DNA of 64,000 nt. It comes from an uncultured Paracoccaceae bacterium (GTDB lineage Bacteria; Pseudomonadota; Alphaproteobacteria; Rhodobacterales; Rhodobacteraceae). Both the position numbers and the translations under genes were made by a program. A model generated the notes under the pieces. That model was not told the DNA's origin. It saw nothing but the letters and a program-made list of their open reading frames with translations, and searched no databases. The stretch is taken from assembly GCA_947503775.1 (NCBI GenBank), contig CANNFE010000009.1, forward strand, positions 55,668 through 119,667. Reading direction: 5' to 3'. Position 1 is the stretch's first letter. The number at the start of each line of letters is the position of its first letter. This document shows positions 1-8,988 of the stretch, piece after piece.

Positions 1-1130
1 GCCGTGCCTCCCGAGCAGTTCATCAGCCCGCCGGACGCCAGCGAGGCGAGCGTCACACAGCCGAAGACAAGCGCGTCGTTCAGGCCCTGAACCCGCCCGC
101 GCTCGTGCGGTGCATGGGCGGCGGCGAGCATTGAGGTCGCTCCGATGAAGCCAAAATTCCAGCCGATCCCAAGAAGGACGAGGGCGGCGAAGAAATTCGT
201 CAGCTCCACGCCGGACAGGCCGACGACCCCGGCGGCGGCGAGAATGACGAGGCCGGTCGCCACGATCTTGGTCGCGCCGAAGCGCGCGATGAGATGGCCG
301 GTAAAGAAGCTGGGCGCGAACATCGCGATCACGTGAGCCGTTACGATGTCGGAGGCGTTGTCGACCGAAAATCCGCATCCGACCACTGCCAGGGGCGTCG
401 AGGTCATCACGAGGTTCATCAGCGCATAGCTGACCATCGCGCAGATCACGGCGACCGCGATACGGGGCGTCTTGAGAAGCTCGAGCCGCGATCGGGACGC
501 GGGGCTGGAGGCCGTCGTGGCAGGTGGCTTGGGGATATCGAGAAAGAAAAACAGCGTCATCCCGATCAGGTTGATGGCGATCGCGACCAGATAGGTCCCG
601 AAATAGGGCACCGCCGTCATATCGGCCGTTACCTTGACCAGTTGCGGGCCGATCAGTGCAGAAATCAATCCGCCGGCCATGACGTACGAGATCGCCTTGG
701 GGCGAAAGACGTCAGAGGCGGTATCGGCGGCGGCGAACCGGTAGAAGCCCTGTGCCGACATGTAGATGCCGGTGAGATAGCTGCCCGCAAGGAAGATCCA
801 GAAATCGGCGATCGAAAGCCCGTAGGCGGCGATGGCCGAGCCGAGAAGACCACCGGCCCCGCCGATAAGGAAGCCCGGGCGCCGTCCGAACCGCTGCATG
901 ACCTGCGCAAGCCAGGGCGCCGTCGTCATCGATCCGAAGACGATCATCGAGATCGGAAGCGTCGCGAGGCATGGATTCGGAGACAGCGCCTGTCCGGCCA
1001 AGCCGCCGACAACGAAGATCATCGTGATCTGGCTGCCGAGAAACGCCTGAGCCGCCACGAGCACGGCCACGTTGCGCTTGGCGCGCTGGTCGTCGACTTG
1101 GGGATTTATGTCGGCTTCGGCGATGCTCAT
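1..1130 (-). CDS. MFS transporter (3' end outside the window)
   Basis: Major facilitator superfamily permease of the inner membrane; the substrate cannot be read from the sequence. At least 376 residues are open from the ATG at 1130 to the window edge, and the stop lies outside. Hydrophobic segments alternate with short charged loops, and a QRFGRRPG loop after the second or third helix matches the MFS cytoplasmic loop 2-3 motif. The last visible residues (ASLASGGLMN) resemble the usual penultimate helix of drug or sugar exporters. It lies just downstream of cobB on the same strand with a gap of about 27 bases, so it may share that transcript. A role in corrinoid metabolism would be inference only. 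Confidence 0.85.
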   Translation of the reverse strand, partial: MSIAEADINPQVDDQRAKRNVAVLVAAQAFLGSQITMIFVVGGLAGQALSPNPCLATLPISMIVFGSMTTAPWLAQVMQRFGRRPGFLIGGAGGLLGSAIAAYGLSIADFWIFLAGSYLTGIYMSAQGFYRFAAADTASDVFRPKAISYVMAGGLISALIGPQLVKVTADMTAVPYFGTYLVAIAINLIGMTLFFFLDIPKPPATTASSPASRSRLELLKTPRIAVAVICAMVSYALMNLVMTSTPLAVVGCGFSVDNASDIVTAHVIAMFAPSFFTGHLIARFGATKIVATGLVILAAAGVVGLSGVELTNFFAALVLLGIGWNFGFIGATSMLAAAHAPHERGRVQGLNDALVFGCVTLASLASGGLMNCSGGT

Positions 1131-1157
1131 GGATGCATCGCTACGCCTCTCGCCGGA

Positions 1158-2426
1158 TCAGGGCAAGATATCGATGAGATGGGCGAAGGATCCCGAGATG
1201 CGTCCATTGATGAGCCCCATCGCGGACAGGGCGTGTCCTTCGGCATCTGTGGCCTCGAAAAGAGGCGTGCCCTCGGCGGAGAGCGTGGTGGCGTAGTGGA
1301 ACTCATGGGCGCTGAACCGGCCTTGAAATGGTCCGGCCCGCGCCGAAAGACGGCGATAGCCAAGGTGCAGTCGGCGCTCTGCAAAACTGGTTCTGAGCCG
1401 GAGGTGCCCGGCCATCCGGTGGGTCGTGCCCTCCGCATCCGTGAGGGTATCGCCCAGGACCATGTAGCCGCCGCATTCGCCGTAGATGAGGGCTTTCGAT
1501 GATCTGAGGCTCTCCATGAAAAGGGCGTTGCTGGCCAGCTTGCCCGCTTGAAGCTCTGGATAGCCTCCGGGTAGAATGACCATCTCGGCCGTTGGCACCG
1601 GATCGTTCGCCAAGGGGGAGAACGGTCGGATCTCGGCGCCGCTATCGCGCCAGTCTGACAGGATATGCGGATAGGCGAAGGCGAAGGCGGCATCGCTGGC
1701 AATCGCGATGACCTGACCGGGGGGCGGTATCCTATGGGTCTTGGTTGCGGGACGGGAGGGTGCCCTCTTCATCGCGTCGCGGAGGGCCTCGAGATCCAGA
1801 TGTGTTTCGATGAGGTCGGCGGCGCCCTCGATGAATGTGTCGAGGTCGGGCCGCTCGCTGGCCTGCACGAGGCCAAGGTGACGCGAGGGATGCACGAGGG
1901 CGGCCTCACGGGGGATCGACCCGAGGATAGGAACGGCAAGAGGCGCGAGGGCCTGCCGCAGCATCCCGTCGTGGCGCAGGCTGCCGACCCGGTTGAGGAT
2001 CACGCCCGCAAAGGTCAGGGACGGGTCGTGGGCCAGAAAGCCGTTCACCAGCGCTGCCACGGACTGCGCCATCCGGGCGGCATCGATAACGAGGAGAACC
2101 GGCAGGCCGAGGAGGCGCGCGAGATCGGCGCTTGAGCCCTTGCCATCCGGCGGCGCGCCGTCAAAAAGGCCCATCGCCCCCTCCACGATCAGGGGATCTG
2201 TGCCTGCGGCGAGCGCTTGGATGCGGAGCTCCGGCATCGCCCAGGCATCGAGGTTCACGCAGGCCTGCCCGCAGGCCGCTTCGTGAAATCGTGGATCGAT
2301 ATAGTCTGGGCCGGATTTCGCGCCGCGGACCCTCTCTCCGTGTCGGGCCAGGGCGCGCAGAAGGCCCAGCGTGACCGTCGTCTTTCCGCTTCCCGAGGCG
2401 GGGGCGGCAACGATCAGGCCGGGCAT
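1158..2426 (-). CDS. cobB: cobyrinate / hydrogenobyrinate a,c-diamide synthase CobB
   Basis: ATP- and glutamine-dependent amidation of the a and c side chains of the corrin ring. The 422-residue length is usual for the family. An N-terminal P-loop (ASGSGKTT, residues 10-17) starts a dethiobiotin-synthetase-like ATPase domain. The C-terminal class I glutamine amidotransferase domain carries the nucleophile in GECGG (Cys318). The start at 2426 was chosen because the protein then begins MPGLIVAAPASGSGK, as expected; a longer open frame upstream overlaps cobA in another phase and is not coding. It follows cobA by 13 bases and is probably co-transcribed with it. Confidence 0.95.
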   Translation of the reverse strand: MPGLIVAAPASGSGKTTVTLGLLRALARHGERVRGAKSGPDYIDPRFHEAACGQACVNLDAWAMPELRIQALAAGTDPLIVEGAMGLFDGAPPDGKGSSADLARLLGLPVLLVIDAARMAQSVAALVNGFLAHDPSLTFAGVILNRVGSLRHDGMLRQALAPLAVPILGSIPREAALVHPSRHLGLVQASERPDLDTFIEGAADLIETHLDLEALRDAMKRAPSRPATKTHRIPPPGQVIAIASDAAFAFAYPHILSDWRDSGAEIRPFSPLANDPVPTAEMVILPGGYPELQAGKLASNALFMESLRSSKALIYGECGGYMVLGDTLTDAEGTTHRMAGHLRLRTSFAERRLHLGYRRLSARAGPFQGRFSAHEFHYATTLSAEGTPLFEATDAEGHALSAMGLINGRISGSFAHLIDILP

Positions 2427-2439
2427 CGGGGGGGCGCGG

Positions 2440-3285
2440 TCACGCGCTTTCGGCGGCGCGGCCCCGGCCGAGCGGATCGGTGTTGCGCGGGGCTTCTCCG
2501 GCGAGCAGGCTTTGCCAGTCGAGCGCCTGCCGCATGAGGACCGCGCGACCGATGCAGATGATCGCGGGCGGCTCGAGATTGGCGTTGGCGATGGCCTGCG
2601 GCGCTTCGGCCAAGGTCGTCTCCAGAACATTTTGGGTCAGCGTCGTGGCCGTCGTCACGACAGCGACCGGATCATCGGGAGGTCGGCCTCCGGCGATCAG
2701 TTGCGCGCTGATCTGGGCGATATGTTTCATCCCCATATAGATCACGATCGTACCCGCGCCCTGCGCGATGGCGCGCCAGTCCAGCGAGGACGGCGTCTGG
2801 CCAGACTGATCATGCCCGGTCACGAAGGTCACCGACTGGTTGACGTCGCGATGGGTCACGGGAATGCCCGCATAGGCAAGGCCGCCGATCCCGGCCGAAA
2901 TGCCCGGAATGATCCGGATCGGGATGCCATGCTGCACGAGCGTCTGAGCCTCCTCGCCCCCGCGTCCGAAGACGAAGGGATCGCCGCCCTTGAGCCGCAG
3001 GACCCGCTTGCCCTCTCGCGCGTATTGCACGAGGCGCAGCGAGATATCGCGCTGCTTGGCCGAGGGTTTGCCGCCGCGCTTTCCCGCGTAGACCGCTTCG
3101 GCCTGCGGCGCCCAGTCGAGGATCGCGGGTTCGACCAGCGCATCATAGACCACCACATCTGCCTGCCTGAGCGCGTTGAGCGCGTGCAAGGTCAGCAGAC
3201 CGGGATCGCCGGGACCTGCGCCGCAAAGCCAGACCCAGCCGGGCGCGAGCCTTGGCCAATCGTGGGATGGAAGCGAGTCGGTCAT
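2440..3285 (-). CDS. cobA: uroporphyrinogen-III C-methyltransferase CobA (SUMT)
   Basis: Transfers two methyl groups from S-adenosylmethionine to C2 and C7 of uroporphyrinogen III, giving precorrin-2, the branch point to cobalamin and siroheme. The 281-residue protein shows the tetrapyrrole methylase signatures GAGPGDPGLLT (residues 22-32) and GGDPFVFGRGGEE (residues 100-112). There is no fused CysG dehydrogenase/ferrochelatase domain, so this is the stand-alone type. It is divergent from cbiD across an 80-base gap in which I see no cobalamin riboswitch. Confidence 0.95.
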   Translation of the reverse strand: MTDSLPSHDWPRLAPGWVWLCGAGPGDPGLLTLHALNALRQADVVVYDALVEPAILDWAPQAEAVYAGKRGGKPSAKQRDISLRLVQYAREGKRVLRLKGGDPFVFGRGGEEAQTLVQHGIPIRIIPGISAGIGGLAYAGIPVTHRDVNQSVTFVTGHDQSGQTPSSLDWRAIAQGAGTIVIYMGMKHIAQISAQLIAGGRPPDDPVAVVTTATTLTQNVLETTLAEAPQAIANANLEPPAIICIGRAVLMRQALDWQSLLAGEAPRNTDPLGRGRAAESA

Positions 3286-3365
3286 GGCCTTGTTATGACA
3301 AGCCTTTGGCGCCGCGGGAATAGCCGCGATTGCGCGAGGCGCATCGCTCCCTATAGTCGCGGCGT

Positions 3366-4412
3366 ATGAGCCGCAAACCCCAGGGAGACTTGCGCCGGGG
3401 CTGGACCACCGGCGCCTGCGCGACAGCCGCCGTCAAAGCGGCGCTGGACGCGCTTTGGGGGGAGGGCTTTCCTTCTCGGGTGGGGATCGTGCTGCCGAAG
3501 GGCGAGACGCCGGTCTTTCCGCTGGCGCATCAGATGGCCGGCCCGGATTGGGCGGAGGCCGGGATCACCAAAGATGCGGGCGACGATCCTGACGTGACGC
3601 ACGGGGCGCTGATCATCGCTCGCGTCGAGGCCTCGCTCGGCGGGGTGCAGTTTCGGGCCGGAGACGGTGTGGGGCAGGTGACGAAGCCGGGTCTTCCGAT
3701 CGCGGCAGGCGAGCCTGCGATCAACCCGGCGCCGCGCCAGATGATGGAAGATGTGGTTGAGGCGCAGGCCGCACGCTACGGGCACAAGAGCGATGTCCGG
3801 ATCACGATCAGCGTGCCGGGGGGACAGGCGCTTGCCTTGAAGACGTGGAATCCCAGGCTGGGGATCGAGGGCGGGATATCGATCCTCGGGACGACCGGCG
3901 TGGTGCGCCCGTTTTCCTGCGCGGCCTGGATCGCTTCGATCCATCGCGGGATTGATGTGGCGCGCGCGGGTGGTCTGATCCATGTGGCAGGCTGCACCGG
4001 AGCCACGAGCGAGACGGCTGTCCAGGCGCTTCATGGTCTGCCGGATCATGCGATGCTCGATATGGGGGATTTCTTTGGCGGGATGGTGAAGTACCTGCGC
4101 CGCAATCCGGTGCCGCGCCTGACCGTCGGCGGCGGGATCGCCAAGCTGACGAAGCTGGCCCAAGGCGCTGTCGATCTGCACTCCGCGCGCAGTCAGGTGG
4201 ATTTCGGGAGGCTGGCCCGTGATCTGGGCGATGACCGGCTGAAACAGGCAAACACGGCTCTTGAGGCGCTCGATCTGGCCGGGGCGCCTCTGGCGGAGTG
4301 GGTGGCGGACCGCGCGCTGGGCCGGGTCAAGGCGGCTGCCGGATCTGGGATCGCCGCAGATGTCGTCATTGTCGATCGGGCGGGCATGATCCTCGCACGG
4401 GCCGGGTCATGA
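3366..4412 (+). CDS. cbiD: cobalt-precorrin-5B C1-methyltransferase CbiD
   Basis: Methylates C1 of the corrin macrocycle with loss of the C20-derived fragment. The 348-residue protein opens with RRGWTTGACATAAVKAA, the highly conserved CbiD N-terminus, and has GGTTGV-like (ILGTTGVVRPF) and glycine-rich central segments typical of the family. CbiD is best known from the cobalt-early (anaerobic) route, whereas CobF does this job in the classical aerobic route; its presence points to a mixed pathway. Its stop overlaps the cobK start (ATGA), implying translational coupling. Confidence 0.94.
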   Translation: MSRKPQGDLRRGWTTGACATAAVKAALDALWGEGFPSRVGIVLPKGETPVFPLAHQMAGPDWAEAGITKDAGDDPDVTHGALIIARVEASLGGVQFRAGDGVGQVTKPGLPIAAGEPAINPAPRQMMEDVVEAQAARYGHKSDVRITISVPGGQALALKTWNPRLGIEGGISILGTTGVVRPFSCAAWIASIHRGIDVARAGGLIHVAGCTGATSETAVQALHGLPDHAMLDMGDFFGGMVKYLRRNPVPRLTVGGGIAKLTKLAQGAVDLHSARSQVDFGRLARDLGDDRLKQANTALEALDLAGAPLAEWVADRALGRVKAAAGSGIAADVVIVDRAGMILARAGS

Positions 4413-5143
4413 GGGTTCTGCTTCTGGCTGGCACCGCCGAGGCCCGGGACCTGGCGTCGGAAATGGCCCGGGCGGGGATCGATGGTGTCGCATCCTTGGC
4501 AGGGGCTGTGCGCAGGCCAGCGATGCAGGACATGCCGACGCGGATCGGCGGCTTCGGGGGCGGGGCCGCGTTTTTGCAGTATCTTGAGGCCGAGCGGATC
4601 ACCGCGGTGATCGATGCGACCCATCCTTTTGCAGCCCGCATCTCGCAGAGGACCCAGCGGCTTTGCTCGGGGCGGCGGATCCCCTATCTGCAGCTCTTGC
4701 GGCCGCCCTGGACCGCGGATCCGGACGATCGCTGGCAGCAGGTCGACCGCGAGGAGGATGTCGCGGCTCTGGTCCCGCCGGATGCGACGGTCTTTCTTGC
4801 CACCGGGCGGCAGACGCTGGAGCGGTTCGGCGGGCTTGCCGGGCGAGAGGTGATCGCTCGGCAGATCGATCCACCGGAGGAGGAATTTCCTTTCCCGGGC
4901 GGGCGGTTTCTGATCGGGCGTCCGCCCTTTGCGGTTGAAGACGAGGTGCAGCTTTTCCGGGATCTCGGGGTGGATTGGCTGGTGGTAAAGAATGCCGGCG
5001 GCGCGCCGAGCCGGTCCAAGCTGGATGCGGCGCGGATCCTTGATATTCCGGTGGCGATGATTGCGCGGCCTGCCCAGCCGCCCGGCGATAAGGTGGAAAG
5101 CGTTGAGGGAGCGATGGCATGGCTGAGAGAGATCGACGGATGA
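4409..5143 (+). CDS. cobK: precorrin-6A reductase CobK
   Basis: NADPH-dependent reduction of the precorrin-6 macrocycle. The 244-residue protein starts MRVLLLAGTAEARDLA, the CobK/CbiJ N-terminal nucleotide-binding motif, and contains the conserved IDATHPFAARIS (about residues 68-79) and VVKNAGG segments. The ATG at 4409 overlaps the cbiD stop by four bases; upstream in-frame codons run back into cbiD and were rejected. The 76-base gap downstream contains a GC-rich hairpin-forming sequence before the glycosylase gene. Confidence 0.93.
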   Translation: MRVLLLAGTAEARDLASEMARAGIDGVASLAGAVRRPAMQDMPTRIGGFGGGAAFLQYLEAERITAVIDATHPFAARISQRTQRLCSGRRIPYLQLLRPPWTADPDDRWQQVDREEDVAALVPPDATVFLATGRQTLERFGGLAGREVIARQIDPPEEEFPFPGGRFLIGRPPFAVEDEVQLFRDLGVDWLVVKNAGGAPSRSKLDAARILDIPVAMIARPAQPPGDKVESVEGAMAWLREIDG

Positions 5144-5219
5144 TCCCTGCTGGCACGGGCGCCTGCGCTCCTGCGGAGCGACACCCGCCCGCCCAGCCAC
5201 GCCCCGGCGGGATCACGCG

Positions 5220-5852
5220 ATGAGCATAGGGCGCATCATCGAAGGGCCGGCGTGCATCGCTGAAGGCAGTGCTGCGCTCGCGGAGCTGGACCCGCGTCTG
5301 GCAGAGACGTTGCGCCGGATGGGGCCGCTGCCCTTGCGGAAGAAACCGGACGGGTTTGCGCCGCTTTTGAGCATGATCGTGAGCCAGCAGGTTTCGGTCG
5401 CCTCGGCGCGCGCGATCTGGGGCCGGATGCGAGAGGCGAAACTGACCGGACCGCGCAAGATCATCTGGGCGAGCGACGACGATCTGCGCGCGGCGGGGCT
5501 GAGCAGGCAGAAGATCCGCTATGCGCGGGCGCTGGCGGAGGCGCGGATCGACTTTCGGGCGCTTCGGAATGCGCCGACCGAAGAGGTCATTGCGGTGCTG
5601 ACCGAAGTGCCGGGGATCGGCGTCTGGACCGCTGAGATCTACTCGATGTTTTCACTGGGGCGGGCGGATGTGTTCGCCCCCGGGGATCTGGCCTTGCAGG
5701 AAGGGGCGCGGATGCTGCTTGGGCTTGAGGACCGCCCCAAGGAAAAGGCCCTGCGCGAGATCGCCGAAGCCTGGAGCCCGTGGCGGTCGGTTGCGGCGCG
5801 TTTGCTCTGGGCGTACTACGCGGCGGAGCTCAATCGAGAGGGTACGATGTGA
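5220..5852 (+). CDS. DNA-3-methyladenine glycosylase II-like protein (HhH-GPD family)
   Basis: Base-excision repair glycosylase expected to remove alkylated purines. The 210-residue protein carries the helix-hairpin-helix VPGIGVWTAEI (about residues 130-140) followed by the catalytic Asp of the GPD loop (APGDL, Asp156). It lacks an iron-sulfur cluster motif and the N-terminal extension of E. coli AlkA, so it belongs to the short AlkA-like type. Its final codons (ATG TGA) overlap the GTG start of the following esterase gene, so the two are translationally linked. The precise substrate range is not evident. Confidence 0.9.
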   Translation: MSIGRIIEGPACIAEGSAALAELDPRLAETLRRMGPLPLRKKPDGFAPLLSMIVSQQVSVASARAIWGRMREAKLTGPRKIIWASDDDLRAAGLSRQKIRYARALAEARIDFRALRNAPTEEVIAVLTEVPGIGVWTAEIYSMFSLGRADVFAPGDLALQEGARMLLGLEDRPKEKALREIAEAWSPWRSVAARLLWAYYAAELNREGTM

Positions 5853-6517
5853 GGAGAGCACTTGAGGCCGGACGGCGCGCGCCCCTATCGGGTGAGATGC
5901 GGTCGATGGTTGTCTTCCTGCACGGTTATGGCGCCAATGGCGCGGACCTTCTGGGGCTGGCCGATCCGCTGGCCGAGCATATGCCCGACACAGCTTTTGT
6001 CGCACCCGATGCGCCGGAGGCCTGCGCCGGGGCACCGATGGGATTTCAATGGTTTCCGATCCCTTGGATTGACGGATCCTCCGAGGAAGAGAGCCGGGCC
6101 GGGATGATGCGGGCGGCCGACGATCTGAACGCGTTTCTCGACGGGCTGATGGTCGACGAGGATCTGCTGCCGGAACAGGTGATGCTGTTAGGCTTCAGCC
6201 AGGGCACCATGATGAGCCTGCATGTGGCGCCGCGCCGGGAGGATCCGGTGGCCGGGTTGGTGGCGTTTTCGGGCCGTCTGCTTGATCCCGAGCTTCTGGT
6301 GGACGAGGTCGTCTCGCGTCCTCCGGTTCTGCTGGTGCATGGCGATCAGGACGATGTGGTTCCGCCCGGATCCTTGCCCGATGCCGCCGAAGCTTTGCAG
6401 GGCGCGGGATGGCGCGAAGTCTATGCGCATGTGATGAAGGGCACGGGGCACGGGATTGCTCCGGATGGTCTGAACGTGGCGCTGGCCTTCATGCGCGAGC
6501 GGCTGGGATACAGCTAG
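5849..6517 (+). CDS. alpha/beta hydrolase, carboxylesterase/phospholipase family (YpfH-like)
   Basis: Predicted soluble serine esterase of the phospholipase/carboxylesterase family. Landmarks are VVFLHGYGANGADLLG near the N-terminus (oxyanion region), the nucleophile elbow GFSQGT, the Asp in VHGDQDDVVP and the His in GTGHGI. I chose the GTG at 5849, which gives 222 residues and overlaps the upstream stop (GTGA), because family members start about 15-20 residues before the HGYGA motif; an internal ATG at 5897 is too close to it. The physiological ester is unknown. Confidence 0.9.
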   Translation: MRRALEAGRRAPLSGEMRSMVVFLHGYGANGADLLGLADPLAEHMPDTAFVAPDAPEACAGAPMGFQWFPIPWIDGSSEEESRAGMMRAADDLNAFLDGLMVDEDLLPEQVMLLGFSQGTMMSLHVAPRREDPVAGLVAFSGRLLDPELLVDEVVSRPPVLLVHGDQDDVVPPGSLPDAAEALQGAGWREVYAHVMKGTGHGIAPDGLNVALAFMRERLGYS

Positions 6518-6723
6518 GGTCAAGCTGTGGAGAGACCTGTGGACAGAGCCGAGGGCACTGTCATCTGACCGTCACGCAAACACGGTATCGGTCCTGTGAC
6601 CGGTGCGAGATATAGTGGCCCTTGCCCGAATCGAACCGCCATATATAGTCTTTTAGACGGGACGGTTCAGGGTCTTCTGGATCGCGCCCCACAAAGAAAC
6701 GGCGGGCCGAGGAGCAGTCGGAT

Positions 6724-7308
6724 ATGGACGGTGATTTCAGGACGACGTTCGTCCGTGAACCCAGCAACCTGAGGCATCATCCGGCATTGGTTCTCAATGC
6801 CGATTACCGGCCGCTCTCCTATTATCCGCTCTCGCTTTGGCCCTGGCAGGAGGCGATCAAGGCGGCCTGGCTCGACCGGGTCGATATCGTCGCCGAATAC
6901 GACGAGGTGGTGCGCAGCCCCTCGACTCAGATCCGAATACCCTCGGTCGTTGTTTTGAAGGATTACGTCAAACCTCAGAAGCGCGTGGCCTTCACGCGCT
7001 TCAATCTTTTTCTGAGGGACGAATTCTGCTGCCAGTATTGCGGGGCGACCGGCGATCTGACCTTCGATCACGTGATTCCGCGAGCGCGGGGCGGTGTGAC
7101 GAGTTGGGAAAACGTTGTGGCGGCCTGTTCGAAATGCAACCTGCGCAAGGGCTCGCGCAGTCTGAGCCAGTCAGGCATGAACCTGCGCAAGCCGCCGCGG
7201 CAGCCCGCCTCCGAGCAATTGCGTAATCTGGGGCGCAAATTTCCGCCGAACCATCTGCACGATAGCTGGGTCGATTTCCTCTATTGGGATGCCGAGCTGG
7301 ACGCGTGA
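6724..7308 (+). CDS. HNH endonuclease family protein
   Basis: A 194-residue protein with a C-terminal HNH nuclease fold: zinc-binding CxxC (Cys103, Cys106), the catalytic DHVIPRARGG (His116), Asn130 of WENVV and the second CxxC (Cys135, Cys138). The N-terminal about 95 residues (VLNADYRPLSYYPLSLWPW) match the conserved stand-alone HNH proteins common in alpha- and cyanobacteria, whose role is not established. The ribosome site GAGGAG lies 9 bases before the ATG. It stands alone between the esterase and zwf, with about 200 bases of untranslated sequence upstream, and does not look like part of a restriction or phage system. Confidence 0.92.
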   Translation: MDGDFRTTFVREPSNLRHHPALVLNADYRPLSYYPLSLWPWQEAIKAAWLDRVDIVAEYDEVVRSPSTQIRIPSVVVLKDYVKPQKRVAFTRFNLFLRDEFCCQYCGATGDLTFDHVIPRARGGVTSWENVVAACSKCNLRKGSRSLSQSGMNLRKPPRQPASEQLRNLGRKFPPNHLHDSWVDFLYWDAELDA

Positions 7309-7450
7309 TTGGTGCTGTTCTGACGCCGTTATCCTAACAAACCGTTTTGCCTGCGCACCGATGGCGCTAGACTTCTTGCGCGTGGGCTGGCGGCATGGCC
7401 TCAAACGCGTATGTTTGCGCTAACGAAGAGAAGTGATTCAGGGGCAGCTC

Positions 7451-8899
7451 ATGGTTTCGCGTGTCATTCCGGTCGATGATTTCGATCTCGTGATCTTTGG
7501 CGGCTCGGGCGATCTGGCCAAGCGCAAGATCCTTCCTGGCCTTTACCGGCGGTTTGTGGCCGGGCAAATGCCCGAAACGGCGCGGATCATCGGGGCGGCG
7601 CGCAGCGACTATTCCGACGAGGATTACCGGCAGGTCGCGCGGGAGGCTGTCGAGGAACATGTCAGCGAGGTCGACCAGGAGGTGCTGTCGGCGTTTCTGG
7701 GCCAGATCCATTATCTCGCGATCGACGCTAAGGGCGATAAGGGCTGGTCCGAGTTGCGCGATCTGATCCGGTTCGAGGTGATTAACGCCTTCTACTTCTC
7801 TGTCGCGCCTAGTCTTTTCGGAGATCTGGCAGAGCGTCTGCATTCCAACAAGATCGCCGACAAGAACAGCAGGGTCGTCGTCGAAAAACCCTTTGGGCGG
7901 GATCTGGAAACGGCGCAGGCGCTGAACGAGACGCTGGCCGCGCATTTTAAGGAGCGGCAGATTTACCGGATCGATCACTACCTTGGAAAGGAGACCGTCC
8001 AGAACTTGATGGCCGTGCGGTTCGGCAATGTCCTTTTCGAGCCGCTGTGGAAAACCCATTACATCGACCATATCCAGATCACCGTTGCCGAGGAGATCGG
8101 CGTCGAAGGGCGGGGCGAGTATTACGACAAGTCCGGCGCGATGCGCGACATGGTTCAGAACCACATGATGCAGCTTTTGTGCCTGATCGCGATGGAGCCG
8201 CCGAGCGTCTTCGGATCGGACGCGGTTCGGGATGAAAAGCTCAAGGTTATCAGGGCATTGCAGCCTGTTTCCAACCACGAGATCGTGCGCGGCCAATATG
8301 ATGGTGGCGAGGGTCTCACCAGCTATCGCGAGGATGTAGACAATCCCCGGAGCCATACGGAGAGCTTCATCGCGCTCAAGGTGCATTGCGCCAACTGGCG
8401 CTGGGCGGGCGTGCCGTTTTACCTGCGGACGGGCAAACGGCTCAAGGCGCGCAGTTCCGAGATCACGGTGGTCTTCAAGGATCTGGCGCATTCGATCTTT
8501 GAAGGGGATGAGGCGCGGCATCGGAACATCCTGTCAATCCGGCTGCAGCCGAATGAAGGGATGGACTTGCAGGTGACGATCAAGGAGCCGGGACCCGGTG
8601 GGATGCGGCTGATCGATGTGCCGCTCGATATGACCTTTGCCGATGCGCTGGGCCCAGATAACGACGAGATTCCAGATGCTTACGAGCGGCTCATCATGGA
8701 TGTGATTCGCGGCAACCAGACGCTGTTCATGCGCGGCGACGAGGTCGAGGCGGCCTGGGCCTGGACCGATCCGATCATCGAGGGCTGGCAGGAGCGGGGC
8801 GATGTGCCCAAACCGTATGACAGCTGTTCGGCCGGACCGGAGGATGCGATGATGCTGATGCATCGCGACGGACGGCGTTGGCGTGATATCAAGGGATGA
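7451..8899 (+). CDS. zwf: glucose-6-phosphate 1-dehydrogenase
   Basis: Oxidises glucose 6-phosphate to 6-phosphogluconolactone with NAD(P)+, feeding the Entner-Doudoroff and pentose phosphate routes. The 482-residue protein has the dinucleotide-binding FGGSGDLAKRKILPGLY near the N-terminus, VVEKPFGRD, and the active-site signature RIDHYLGKE. The ATG at 7451 is preferred over an upstream codon at 7433 because AGGGG lies just upstream and homologues begin with MVSR-like residues. It heads the zwf-pgl-pgi gene order. Confidence 0.96.
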   Translation: MVSRVIPVDDFDLVIFGGSGDLAKRKILPGLYRRFVAGQMPETARIIGAARSDYSDEDYRQVAREAVEEHVSEVDQEVLSAFLGQIHYLAIDAKGDKGWSELRDLIRFEVINAFYFSVAPSLFGDLAERLHSNKIADKNSRVVVEKPFGRDLETAQALNETLAAHFKERQIYRIDHYLGKETVQNLMAVRFGNVLFEPLWKTHYIDHIQITVAEEIGVEGRGEYYDKSGAMRDMVQNHMMQLLCLIAMEPPSVFGSDAVRDEKLKVIRALQPVSNHEIVRGQYDGGEGLTSYREDVDNPRSHTESFIALKVHCANWRWAGVPFYLRTGKRLKARSSEITVVFKDLAHSIFEGDEARHRNILSIRLQPNEGMDLQVTIKEPGPGGMRLIDVPLDMTFADALGPDNDEIPDAYERLIMDVIRGNQTLFMRGDEVEAAWAWTDPIIEGWQERGDVPKPYDSCSAGPEDAMMLMHRDGRRWRDIKG

Positions 8900-8988
8900 C
8901 CCTTGTCTGAGTAGGGCCGGTCTAGAGGTCACATCTTGAAAGAGGGTTAACGCCGCGCGCGAACCCGGTGCAGCGCAGGAGAGCCGCC

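Noticed and set aside
294..1502. Plus-strand 402-codon frame at the window start
   Set aside because: Antisense to the MFS and cobB genes; charged, low-complexity composition without domain patterns.
3286..3365. Cobalamin riboswitch between cobA and cbiD
   Set aside because: The gap is only 80 bases and has no B12-box-like sequence.
6724..7308. HNH nuclease as part of a defence or phage system
   Set aside because: It belongs to a conserved stand-alone family and its neighbours are housekeeping genes; no methylase, helicase or phage gene is nearby.
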